From: Frischella perrara
Lineage (GTDB): Bacteria > Pseudomonadota > Gammaproteobacteria > Enterobacterales > Orbaceae
Assembly: GCF_000807275.1 (NCBI RefSeq)
Contig: NZ_CP009056.1
Span: 744,001 to 808,000 of the forward strand
DNA length: 64,000 nt
Direction of reading: 5' to 3'
Part shown: one piece after another, positions 25,857-34,209 of the stretch
How the letters are laid out: every line of letters starts with the position of its first letter
Numbering within the stretch: the first letter of the stretch is position 1
Position numbers and translations under genes: made by a program
Notes under the pieces: generated by a model
What the model was told of the DNA's origin: nothing
The model's input: only the letters and a program-made list of their open reading frames with translations
Databases searched by the model: none

Positions 25857-26279
25857 CTAAATTTGATAAATAATGTAAGTGACAACACCCAAAATATTTA
25901 ACTCTTCAGGATTATCAACCATGATTGGATTAATATTTTGCTTTATTGGTTTTAGCATTAATGTTGGAGTTAAGCATAACTTTTTGATAATAAATTCTCC
26001 CTGGATATTGGCAATGACAATATCACCATGTTTTGGTTTCTGACTTGAATCAACAATAATTAAATCTCCTATTTGAAAAAATGTTTCATTCATTAAATCA
26101 TTGGTTATTCGCAATACATAAGTTGCTGTAGGATGCTTTATCATAAGTTGATTGAAATCGATACGCTTTTCAATAAAATCCTGAGCTGGACTAGGAAATC
26201 CCGCTGCGATATGCGTCATAAAAAATGGAATTTCACATGTATTATGTTGATTTTCCTGTATAAATTGAATTATTTTCAA
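25857..26279 (-). CDS. umuD: UmuD-like protein with missing catalytic serine
   Basis: 140 residues, aligning end to end with E. coli UmuD (139). The cleavage-site region is AAGFPSP (A26-G27) and the dyad Lys is K99 in GEFIIKK. The nucleophile motif reads ITNDLMN where the family has SGDSM, so L62 replaces the catalytic Ser (TTA where TCA would give Ser). RecA-stimulated self-cleavage in cis should fail, leaving the uncleaved form that does not activate UmuC. The protein may act as a brake or checkpoint subunit, or the locus may be decaying. First gene of the umuDC pair, behind a perfect LexA box. Confidence 0.9.
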   Translation of the reverse strand: MKIIQFIQENQHNTCEIPFFMTHIAAGFPSPAQDFIEKRIDFNQLMIKHPTATYVLRITNDLMNETFFQIGDLIIVDSSQKPKHGDIVIANIQGEFIIKKLCLTPTLMLKPIKQNINPIMVDNPEELNILGVVTYIIYQI

Positions 26280-26299
26280 ATTTTACAAACACCTTATAA

Positions 26300-26315
26300 C
26301 TGTTTATATATACAG
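26300..26315. promoter_or_regulatory. LexA box of umuDC
   Basis: CTGTTTATATATACAG matches CTGT-N8-ACAG exactly, 20 bp before the umuD start. Repression by LexA and SOS induction are expected. Confidence 0.88.
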
Positions 26316-26479
26316 TATATTTATTTTGAAATGAAAATATATATCTAAACTATGTAATGCTAATAACTAAATTTTAACTTTTGATTTTCACTTATTCATG
26401 GCTAATTAATTTTATTCATCATAGTTAATCAATTTTCATAATAACTACATGCTATGGCTAATAATTGTTGAAATATATT

Positions 26480-26505
26480 TTGCACTTATGTGCAATGTGT
26501 TGCAC
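26480..26505. promoter_or_regulatory. possible AtoC enhancer site
   Basis: A perfect palindrome TTGCAC-TTAT-GTGCAA (26480-26495) is followed by a third TTGCAC at 26500, one 20-bp period after the first. It lies about 100 bp upstream of the sigma-54-type promoter, the usual place for an enhancer-binding protein such as AtoC. Confidence 0.5.
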
Positions 26506-26589
26506 TTCTTCTTTTATGCATATTCATTTCATTATAATTTTTATAAATTAAATCATTATATTAATTTTTTTTGGGTATTGGTTCCAAAT

Positions 26590-26605
26590 TGGTATATGCA
26601 TTGCA
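26590..26605 (+). promoter_or_regulatory. sigma-54-type promoter before the thiolase gene
   Basis: TGGTATATGCATTGCA keeps the GG (-24) and GC (-12) with exact 10-nt spacing and the TTGCA end of the consensus TGGCAC-N5-TTGCA. It leaves a leader of about 200 nt before the gene at 26822. Confidence 0.55.
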
Positions 26606-26821
26606 ATAGTCTTTTTAATTACTGCTTTAATATAAAGAAAAATCGAAAAATAGTAAGGTACAACTTATGCAGCATAGATCCACCACAATTGACGAAGTTA
26701 ACTATTATTATCAAGTCAATGAAATAGTTTCGACTAATAACATTATGGTGTTTTTCCCCATTAATAAATATGTGACTGCAATTTCAAAATTAATAACTCA
26801 TTAATTTTGAGGGTGATTAAA

Positions 26822-28000
26822 ATGAAAAAGGTAGTCATTGTTAGTGCAACAAGAACGGCAATCGGTCATTTTAATGGTTCTATAGCATCAATTGATGCTA
26901 TAGAATTAGGAAAAATTGTGATTGAAGATGCGTTAAAAAGAATTGAATTAGATACTAGTTTTGTTGATGAAGTAATAATAGGGAATGTTATACAATCAGG
27001 TCTTGGGCAGAATCCTGCGCGCCAGTCTGCATTAAAGGCTAATTTATCCAATAATATTCCAGCATTCACAATCAATAAAGTTTGTGGAAGTGGACTTAAA
27101 GCAATTACCTTAGCCGCGCAAAGTATTTTGGCCGGTGATAACCATATTATGATAGCCGGTGGAATGGAAAATATGTCGCAGGCACCTTATTTAATCAATA
27201 ATAAATGTCGCTGGAATCTAAATCAGGGTAAAAATCAGTTATATGATACATTAGTAAATGATGGTTTGTATTGTTCAATTAATCATTATCATATGGGAAT
27301 GACCGCAGAAATTCTTGCCAAAATGTATGATATTAGTCGTTCTGATCAAGATCAATTTGCACTTCGTTCGCATCAATTAGCTCAAAAAGCAATAAGTAAT
27401 GGTGAATTTATTGACGAAATAGTACCCATTACTGTCAAGACAGGTAAAGAAAAATATATTTTTCAACAAGATCAATTGCCCAAATTCAACCTCAGTTTAG
27501 ATCATTTATCTGATCTAATTCCAATTTTTAAAAAAGGAACAGTTACAACCGGTAATATATCAAATCTTAGTGATGGTGCCGCAGCATTGATTATTATGTC
27601 AGAAAATAGGGCTAAGCAATTAGGTTTACGCCCTTTAGCATATATCCGTAGCTATGCATCTGGAGCAGTAAACCCTAATTTGATGGGATTAGGATCGGTA
27701 TCAGCTACTAAACTTGCATTAAAAAAGGCTTCATTAAATCTGAGCGATATTGATTTGATTGAAGCAGGGGAAACATTTGCAGCACAGTTTTTAGCACTTT
27801 GTTATGAATTGGATTTTGATCTGAGTAAAACAAATATCCGTGGTGGGACAATTGCACTCGGACACCCTATTGGCAGTAGTGGTGCGCGTATTTTAGTGAC
27901 ACTTCTTTATACGATGATTCATCATGATAAACAATTTGGACTTGCAACATTAGGTATCGGTGGTGGGTTAGGTATTTCTATTATCCTTGAACGCTGTTAG
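26822..28000 (+). CDS. atoB: acetyl-CoA acetyltransferase-like thiolase with altered active site
   Basis: 392 residues from ATG 26822 (GAGGGTGATTAAA before it), the usual thiolase length. The acyl-binding Cys is present (C88 in NKVCGSG), as is H348 in ALGHPIGSSGAR. The NEAFA Asn is replaced (G316 in EAGETFAAQ), and the general-base Cys is replaced (G378 in ATLGIGGG). Normal thiolases join two acetyl-CoA or split acetoacetyl-CoA. Without C378 and N316, condensation should be severely weakened, although the acyl-transfer Cys remains. It lies before the atoSC-like pair, and upstream sites suggest sigma-54/AtoC control. No atoDAE genes are nearby. It may be a relic or have a new role. Confidence 0.85.
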   Translation: MKKVVIVSATRTAIGHFNGSIASIDAIELGKIVIEDALKRIELDTSFVDEVIIGNVIQSGLGQNPARQSALKANLSNNIPAFTINKVCGSGLKAITLAAQSILAGDNHIMIAGGMENMSQAPYLINNKCRWNLNQGKNQLYDTLVNDGLYCSINHYHMGMTAEILAKMYDISRSDQDQFALRSHQLAQKAISNGEFIDEIVPITVKTGKEKYIFQQDQLPKFNLSLDHLSDLIPIFKKGTVTTGNISNLSDGAAALIIMSENRAKQLGLRPLAYIRSYASGAVNPNLMGLGSVSATKLALKKASLNLSDIDLIEAGETFAAQFLALCYELDFDLSKTNIRGGTIALGHPIGSSGARILVTLLYTMIHHDKQFGLATLGIGGGLGISIILERC

Positions 28001-28032
28001 TTGATAAATTCAGATATAGCTAGGTTAATAAA

Positions 28033-28938
28033 ATGAATGAAGGGAATTATTTAGTAAATAGTTTAGTTACTTTTAATAAATCTATAAAAAATAAATTTCA
28101 ATCAAATCAAGTTGAAAGCGATACTATAATAAATGATGTATATTCTAATATTATCTCTATTCGTTATCATCTTAAAGATCAGACTTCAAATATCATTGGT
28201 GTTTTGATCTTTTTTGAAGAAATCAATTACCCACAAGATAGGAAAAAGTTAGTATCTGAAATAGAGCTTCAGACCTCAATAGCAGAGATGGTGGCAGAAA
28301 TGGCTCATCAAATTCGTAATCCACTTACTATATTGTATGGGTTTGTTCAATATTTAAAAAATGAATTATCACGAACTAAGCAATTTGAATACATCAATAT
28401 TATTCTGGAAGAAATGAATTCTATCAACGCGTTAATTAAACAATGGACTGATTTTTCATTACCACTTAAACAATATAAGGTGCCAACGTATTTGAATCGG
28501 TTAATTGAACGTGCTTTATTATTAGTAAAGGTATTGTATCCCACTAAAAATCTTGATTTTACTTTATTACTCAACCAACAGCTATCAATGATTCGTTTAA
28601 ATGATGAATTGATTAAACAAGTTCTAATTAATATCATCATTAATGCAGTTCAAGCCAGCAAAGAAAAAGGGGAAATTATAATATCAACACATATGTCAAT
28701 TGATCAGAAATATCAAGTGATTCGAATTAAAGACCATGGTACTGCAATTAGAAGCGAAATTATGCAGAACATATTTATGCCTTTTTTTACTACTAAGCAA
28801 ACTGGAACAGGGCTAGGATTGGCGATTGTGAAAAAAATTATTGCACTACATCAAGGTATAATTCTGATACAGAACAATGAAAATAATATTGGCGTGACAA
28901 TTGAGATTGCATTGCCAAATAATAGAATTCAAAATTAA
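28033..28938 (+). CDS. atoS: AtoS-like histidine kinase lacking the membrane sensor half
   Basis: 301 residues against about 600 in E. coli AtoS. Residues 1-75 are a PAS-like remnant (IIGVLIFFEE). The phosphoacceptor H92 is in AHQIRNPLT, the N box is NIIINAVQAS near 203, the G1-like box is DHGTAI, where the second Gly is replaced by Ala, and the G2 box is GTGLGLAI. The two transmembrane helices and periplasmic sensor are absent, so it is cytosolic. Its stop is followed within 3 nt by the atoC start. The signal it senses, if any, must be internal. Confidence 0.8.
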   Translation: MNEGNYLVNSLVTFNKSIKNKFQSNQVESDTIINDVYSNIISIRYHLKDQTSNIIGVLIFFEEINYPQDRKKLVSEIELQTSIAEMVAEMAHQIRNPLTILYGFVQYLKNELSRTKQFEYINIILEEMNSINALIKQWTDFSLPLKQYKVPTYLNRLIERALLLVKVLYPTKNLDFTLLLNQQLSMIRLNDELIKQVLINIIINAVQASKEKGEIIISTHMSIDQKYQVIRIKDHGTAIRSEIMQNIFMPFFTTKQTGTGLGLAIVKKIIALHQGIILIQNNENNIGVTIEIALPNNRIQN

Positions 28939-28941
28939 ATT

Positions 28942-30315
28942 ATGATTGAAAAGATTCTAATCGTTGAAGATCAATTGAATCTACGCAAGTTATTATTACT
29001 TTTGTTACAAAAGGATTATCAAGTAGTGGCAATTGATAATGCTGAAGAAGCTTTTGAACTTATTCAACAACAATCATTTGATTTAGTTTTATTAGATAAT
29101 CGACTGCCTCAAATGACAGGACTAGATTTACTAAAAGCAATAAAACATAGTTACCCTGATATTTGTGTTATTTTGATGACGGCTTATGCCGATGTAGCTA
29201 CAGCTGTTGAAGCATTGAAATTAGGCGTTTTTGATTACATTATCAAACCATTTGACCTTGATAAATTTAAGAAACTTATTAAACGAACATTAGAATTGAA
29301 TAGATCGATACAACAAAGAACAGATCAAAGTCAACTAATAACACTCCCTAAATTTGATAAAGTTCAAGAAATTCTAACCAATAGCTCAAATATGATGGAA
29401 TTGTGTCGTGATATTGCAAAAGTTTCTCAATCAAAGGCAACAATATTAATTACTGGTGAGAGTGGCACTGGCAAAGAATTAGTTGCTAAAACAATTCACT
29501 ATTATAGTACGCGTTCAGACAAACCTTTTATTAAAATTAACTGTGGGGCATTAGCTGATACCTTATTAGAAAGTATATTATTTGGTCATGAAAAGGGTGC
29601 TTTTACGGGAGCTTATCAGCGTCAAATTGGTTTATTCGATCGAGCAAACCAAGGAACACTTTTTTTAGATGAAGTGTCTGAAATGTCAGAAAATTTGCAA
29701 GTAAAATTATTGCGTGTTATTCAAGAAAAGGAGTTTGAACCAATAGGTGGAAACCATCCTATTAAAACCGATTTTCGATTAATTACAGCAACTAACCGTA
29801 ATTTACAAGATATGGTCATTGCAGGTAAATTTAGACAGGATCTATTTTATCGGTTAAATGTAATAGGTTTAAATTTACCACCACTGCGTGATAGGAAATC
29901 CGATATAATGATTTTAGCTCGATATTTTATGCAACAATTTTGTGTTGAAAATAATAAACATATATTGGATTTTTCTGAACAGTCGGTGGCGCTTCTTAAT
30001 CATTATAATTGGCCTGGAAACGTGCGAGAACTTTCAAATGCAATTGAATATGCTGTGATAATGTCGTATGGATTATTTATTGAACCAGAAGATCTTCCAA
30101 AACATATTCATAACTTGCCAATAAAATCAAATCATATTGTTAGTGATCGCGGTTCTTCTGGTAATACACTAAAAGAAAGAATAAAAAATTATGAGAAGAT
30201 ATTGATTGCTGATGCACTTAGAAAAAATCAAGGTCATCGAGATAATACCGCCAAAGATCTAGGAGTAAGTCGACGAACATTATTATATAAACTACAAGAG
30301 TATGAAATAGGGTAA
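28942..30315 (+). CDS. atoC: AtoC-like sigma-54 response regulator
   Basis: 457 residues. Receiver domain with the phospho-Asp D52 and KPFD, then an AAA+ domain (GESGTGKE, GAFTGA sigma-54 contact loop) and a Fis-type helix-turn-helix at the end (KDLGVSRRTLLYKLQEYEI). Closest in feel to E. coli AtoC, including MTAYADVATAVEALKLG. It should activate sigma-54 promoters after phosphorylation by the adjacent kinase. The likely target is the thiolase gene just upstream. All working motifs are intact, unlike those of its partner genes. Confidence 0.88.
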   Translation: MIEKILIVEDQLNLRKLLLLLLQKDYQVVAIDNAEEAFELIQQQSFDLVLLDNRLPQMTGLDLLKAIKHSYPDICVILMTAYADVATAVEALKLGVFDYIIKPFDLDKFKKLIKRTLELNRSIQQRTDQSQLITLPKFDKVQEILTNSSNMMELCRDIAKVSQSKATILITGESGTGKELVAKTIHYYSTRSDKPFIKINCGALADTLLESILFGHEKGAFTGAYQRQIGLFDRANQGTLFLDEVSEMSENLQVKLLRVIQEKEFEPIGGNHPIKTDFRLITATNRNLQDMVIAGKFRQDLFYRLNVIGLNLPPLRDRKSDIMILARYFMQQFCVENNKHILDFSEQSVALLNHYNWPGNVRELSNAIEYAVIMSYGLFIEPEDLPKHIHNLPIKSNHIVSDRGSSGNTLKERIKNYEKILIADALRKNQGHRDNTAKDLGVSRRTLLYKLQEYEIG

Positions 30316-30546
30316 ATCATTATTAAGTCATTGTTCTAATCTACTATATCTAATTGATTCTAGGTAAGAAATTGGCTTTGTAGTCGTTTTATTAATAAAA
30401 AAATTTTTACATTAAATTAATGTACTAAGACGATAGAATTTATTGATTGAAACGTTGCGCTTTTTAGACGATAAAAATAGTTTTTAACTTTATGTGTTAA
30501 TTTAATATACTATTAACTAAATAAGTCGCGTTGAAATAGGTAAATT

Positions 30547-31383
30547 GTGATTGATTTAAAACTCAGAGAAGTAAAAGAGGATTTATCTGCTAAGGAGTTA
30601 GAAGTAGCCGAATATATCATTGCTAACTCGCAACAATTAAAAAATATTAGTATTCAAGCCCTAGCAAAACTCAATCAAGTTAGCACTAGTACAATCCTAA
30701 GGTTATGTAATAAATTGGGATACCGTAAGTTTAGTGATTTTAAAATTGATCTTATTTCTTCTATGCCAAAAAAAATTAGCAGTGAGGTACTGCAAGATGA
30801 CATTCATTTGAACGATTGTTTACAAGTTGTAAATCAAAAAGTACAAATGGTTGAGAAGTCATCAATTGATGAAACGTATTCTATGCTTAATTCTGATGAT
30901 TTAGATAAAGCTATTGATTTAATCATAAATGGTCATAAAATTGTCATTTATGGTGTGGGAAGTAGTGGTCTAGTAGGTAAGGAGCTTGAATATCAATTAA
31001 TTAAAATAAAAAAAGATGTCAATTGCCATTTTGATGCACATATTAGCCGTAATATTGTTAGTTCTCTAAATCCTCATGATTTGGTAATTATCATTTCCCA
31101 TTCAGGTGAAACCCCTGAATGTATAGAATTATTGAAATTAGCTAATAAACAAAATATACCCTCCATTGCTATTACTAAAATGGGACAGAGTCAGGTTTCC
31201 AATTTAGCAAATATTGTCTTACATACGATATCGACAGAACATGTATCGCGTGTCATTCCTATCCGTTCTAAAATCTCCCAAATTACCATCGTTAATATGT
31301 TAGTAACAAATCTATTTATTAAACAATACGATGAAAAACTCTTATCAAAAACAAAAAAACGTGAAGAATGTAAATATCCTTAA
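30547..31383 (+). CDS. RpiR/MurR-family transcriptional regulator
   Basis: 278 residues with a GTG start. An N-terminal helix-turn-helix at about 33-55 (IQALAKLNQVSTSTILRLCNKLG) is followed by a SIS sugar-phosphate isomerase-like domain (IVIYGVGSSGLVG near 134, SHSGETPE near 182). Such regulators bind a phosphosugar and control nearby sugar genes. It lies 245 bp before the PTS operon on the same strand and probably controls it. The sugar is unknown. It ends in a basic tail. Confidence 0.88.
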   Translation: MIDLKLREVKEDLSAKELEVAEYIIANSQQLKNISIQALAKLNQVSTSTILRLCNKLGYRKFSDFKIDLISSMPKKISSEVLQDDIHLNDCLQVVNQKVQMVEKSSIDETYSMLNSDDLDKAIDLIINGHKIVIYGVGSSGLVGKELEYQLIKIKKDVNCHFDAHISRNIVSSLNPHDLVIIISHSGETPECIELLKLANKQNIPSIAITKMGQSQVSNLANIVLHTISTEHVSRVIPIRSKISQITIVNMLVTNLFIKQYDEKLLSKTKKREECKYP

Positions 31384-31628
31384 AATTAACCCTTTTAAAG
31401 TTTTATCCCTTCATGCTTAAGTTCACAAAATAGTGATGTATTTTACCTTTAGCCCGCTTAGTTAAGTTGTTATTTAAGAAATTTGATCTCGTTCACAAAT
31501 TAAAAAAAATCCAAAAAAAGGTAATGACGAATAATTCATTAAGATGTAATTTTGTTACTAAATAAATTTATTATTTAGGTAATAAATTTACTTTAAAGAT
31601 ATCTTACTGAATTTAAGGGAAAATAATA

Positions 31629-32060
31629 ATGTCAAAACAACTACCTATTATTTTAGCTAGTCATGGACCATTTGCTCAGGGTGCACTTGAATGTGCTCAA
31701 ATGCTGATGGGTAAACAAGATAACATTGAGGTTATTTCCGTTTTAGTTGACAGCAATATTGACGTCTTACGCAGTCAAATGCAACAAAGTTATCATAAAT
31801 TAAATGATGGTAATGGTGTGATTATTTTGGTCGATCTTATGGGGGGAACACCGTGTAATTTGGCCGGAGAATTAGTTATACAACATAGTGATGTATTACT
31901 ATTTTGTGGTTTTAATATCCCAGTATTACTAGAGGTTTTAAATAATCGGGAAGGGAATCTCGCGGAAGTTAAAGAAGTTATTGAACAGTCATTTGCACCA
32001 AGTTGCTTTGATGTTAGCCAAATTTTAACAGCTCAATGCGAGCAAACTACAGAGTTATAA
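31629..32060 (+). CDS. PTS mannose-family EIIA
   Basis: 143 residues. The phosphoacceptor is H12 in ILASHGPFAQG. GVIILVDLMGGTPCN near 65-80 is typical of the mannose/sorbose/agarose family. It accepts phosphate from HPr and passes it to EIIB. First gene of a five-gene operon that also holds IIB, IIC, IID and a tyrosine phosphatase; ribosome site AAGGGAAA. Substrate not determinable. Confidence 0.92.
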   Translation: MSKQLPIILASHGPFAQGALECAQMLMGKQDNIEVISVLVDSNIDVLRSQMQQSYHKLNDGNGVIILVDLMGGTPCNLAGELVIQHSDVLLFCGFNIPVLLEVLNNREGNLAEVKEVIEQSFAPSCFDVSQILTAQCEQTTEL

Positions 32061-32070
32061 GGAGAATATT

Positions 32071-32544
32071 ATGCCTATTAATGTTGCAAGAATAGATGAT
32101 CGTCTTATTCATGGTCAAGTCATTACAACTTGGGTAAAAAATTATGATATTGAACAAGTACTAGTTATTAACGATAAAGTTGCTGCAGACAGTGTTCAAC
32201 AATCAGTATTGACGATGTCAGCGCCCGCAGGGCTTAAAGTATTAGTATTTGGTATTAAACAATTTATTGAAATTCTTAAAAAGACTGAAATCAAGAAAAA
32301 AACCATGTTGTTATTCACCAATAGTATTGATGTTGATATGTTAGTAGACGGTGGACTCGTAATTGAACGGCTTAATGTTGGTGGAATGCGCATGCAAGAA
32401 GGACGTCGTTCTTTATCACGAGCAGTTTCTGTTACACCGGAAGAGGAGCAAGCATTTAAAAATCTTATCGCCAAAAATGTTACGGTTGAAGTACAAATGG
32501 TACCAAAAGATCCAATAGTTCTGCTAAATACACTACTCGACTAA
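32071..32544 (+). CDS. PTS mannose/sorbose-family EIIB
   Basis: 157 residues with the phosphorylation-site His H14 in RIDDRLIHGQVITTW and the conserved NVGGMRMQEGRRS. It starts 10 nt after EIIA with a good AAGGAG site. It transfers phosphate to the sugar carried by IIC/IID. Confidence 0.93.
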   Translation: MPINVARIDDRLIHGQVITTWVKNYDIEQVLVINDKVAADSVQQSVLTMSAPAGLKVLVFGIKQFIEILKKTEIKKKTMLLFTNSIDVDMLVDGGLVIERLNVGGMRMQEGRRSLSRAVSVTPEEEQAFKNLIAKNVTVEVQMVPKDPIVLLNTLLD

Positions 32545-32584
32545 TCTAACGTTTATTTAAATCATTAATTTTGGAGGTTAACAT

Positions 32585-33385
32585 ATGTTAACACAGGCTA
32601 TTCTTGTCGCCATTTGGGCGGGGATCTGCTCATTGGATGATGTCGGTCCACAGATGTTACGCAGACCATTATTAACAGGAACTGTAGCAGGTATCATTAT
32701 GGGAGATATGGTACAAGGGCTTGCAATCAGTGCCACGTTAGAATTGATGTGGATGGGAATTGGTAATGTTGGTGCTTATTCCGCACCAGATATTGTCGCT
32801 GGTTCTATTATTGGTGTTTCCTTAGGAATATCAACTAATGGAGGAATTGCAACAGGGGTGGCGTTAGCTTTACCTGTATCCATTCTTTGTCAACAATTAC
32901 TCATTCTTTGGCGATCATTTGCTTGTTTTCTAAACCCATGGGCAGAAAAGAGTATTCAGGATGGTAATTATAAAGGGTTAGTTAAAGTACATTATTTTTC
33001 TACTCCAGTTTGGTTCTTTATTCGTGCGTTACCATGTTTCCTTGCTATCTATTTCGGAAGTGATTTGATTGAAAAAATATTAGAAAGCATTCCGCAAAGT
33101 ATTATCTCCGGTATGGGTGTTGCTTCAAAACTCATTCCAGCGGTTGGTATTTGTATTTTATTACTCATGTTGCTGAAAGGGCGAATGTGGTTCTTCTTTT
33201 TACTTGGCTTTATTTTAACGGCTTATCTGAAATTACCAATTATTCCGATTACCTTTATTGCACTTGCTTTTGCTGTTCTTTATGACATGGCATTTATGGC
33301 AGATAAAAACAATAGTAAACAATCAAATGCCCAAAGTAATACCCCGGTGAATAATACTCAAGTTGAAGAGGAATATGACCTATGA
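32585..33385 (+). CDS. PTS mannose-family EIIC permease
   Basis: 266 residues with about seven to eight membrane helices, beginning LTQAILVAIWAGICSLDDVG, as in EII-Sor/AgaW proteins. It forms the channel with IID. Ribosome site GGAGG. A hydrophilic Asn-rich tail of about 25 residues follows the last helix. Its stop overlaps the IID start (ATGA). Confidence 0.92.
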   Translation: MLTQAILVAIWAGICSLDDVGPQMLRRPLLTGTVAGIIMGDMVQGLAISATLELMWMGIGNVGAYSAPDIVAGSIIGVSLGISTNGGIATGVALALPVSILCQQLLILWRSFACFLNPWAEKSIQDGNYKGLVKVHYFSTPVWFFIRALPCFLAIYFGSDLIEKILESIPQSIISGMGVASKLIPAVGICILLLMLLKGRMWFFFLLGFILTAYLKLPIIPITFIALAFAVLYDMAFMADKNNSKQSNAQSNTPVNNTQVEEEYDL

Positions 33386-34197
33386 ATAATGATAAAAAAA
33401 TAACTAAACAAGATCTTAATAGTGTCTTTTGGCGAATACAAACTATTCCATTTTCTTATAATTATGAGAAATTACAAACCGTAGGGTTTGCTTATTCTAT
33501 GATTCCAATTTTGGAGCGACTTTATAAAGATGCGGATAAGGAAACTCGTGTTCGTGCCATGAAACGTCATTTTGAATTTTTCAATACTCAAGTGAACGCT
33601 GGGGCACTTATTTTAGGGGTAACAGCAGCAGTTGAAGAAAAAACTAGCGAAGATGAAAAAGAAGCCGTTGTATCTTTAAAAGCTGGATTAATGGGGCCTT
33701 TTGCTGGGTTAGGGGATAGTCTGCTTAAATTTACCTGGATGCCAATTTGCGGCAGTATTGGTGCAGCATTCGCTTTACAGGGTAATATCATTGGACCAAT
33801 ATTGATGTTTATTATCTATAATTTAGTCAATATTTTCACAAAATATTTCTTTGTTCATTATGGTTATAACAAAGGGGTTGATATTATAGAGCAATCTAAA
33901 AACTCTAATATTATTCAAAGGATAAGTAATTTAGCCAATGTGGTTGGCGTTATGGTTCTTGGTTCTTTGATAGCATCCACCGTTAAAGTTTCTACACCCC
34001 TATTAATTGAGGTTGGCGAACAATCTATTAAAGTGCAAGAAATGTTTGATAAAGTAATGCCGAACTTCTTAACTTTATTGTTTGCATTAGGGGTATTTTT
34101 CATAGTCAGAAAATTTCAGGGTAAATATACAGTATCATTAATTATTGCAGTAATGATTATTGGTGTAATTCTTTCAACTCTGGGCGTATTACAATAA
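33382..34197 (+). CDS. PTS mannose-family EIID
   Basis: 271 residues. FFNTQVNAGALILGVTAA and LMGPFAGLGDSL are family hallmarks of EIID-Man/Sor subunits. The C-terminal half is membrane-spanning. Start and IIC stop overlap by 4 nt. It completes the permease. Confidence 0.93.
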   Translation: MNNDKKITKQDLNSVFWRIQTIPFSYNYEKLQTVGFAYSMIPILERLYKDADKETRVRAMKRHFEFFNTQVNAGALILGVTAAVEEKTSEDEKEAVVSLKAGLMGPFAGLGDSLLKFTWMPICGSIGAAFALQGNIIGPILMFIIYNLVNIFTKYFFVHYGYNKGVDIIEQSKNSNIIQRISNLANVVGVMVLGSLIASTVKVSTPLLIEVGEQSIKVQEMFDKVMPNFLTLLFALGVFFIVRKFQGKYTVSLIIAVMIIGVILSTLGVLQ

Positions 34198-34209
34198 TAG
34201 GAAAAAAAG

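Larger units (their letters stand above)
26280..26821. other. 540-bp divergent control region, umuDC / thiolase
   Basis: Contains the umuDC LexA box at 26300, a TTGCAC palindrome cluster at 26480-26505 and a sigma-54-type promoter at 26590-26605. A 92-codon frame at 26449-26727 spans these sites and has no ribosome site, so it is rejected as a gene. Confidence 0.55.

Noticed and set aside
26449-26727. 92-codon frame, hydrophobic
   Set aside because: No ribosome site, odd composition, and it spans the TTGCAC palindrome and the sigma-54-type promoter.
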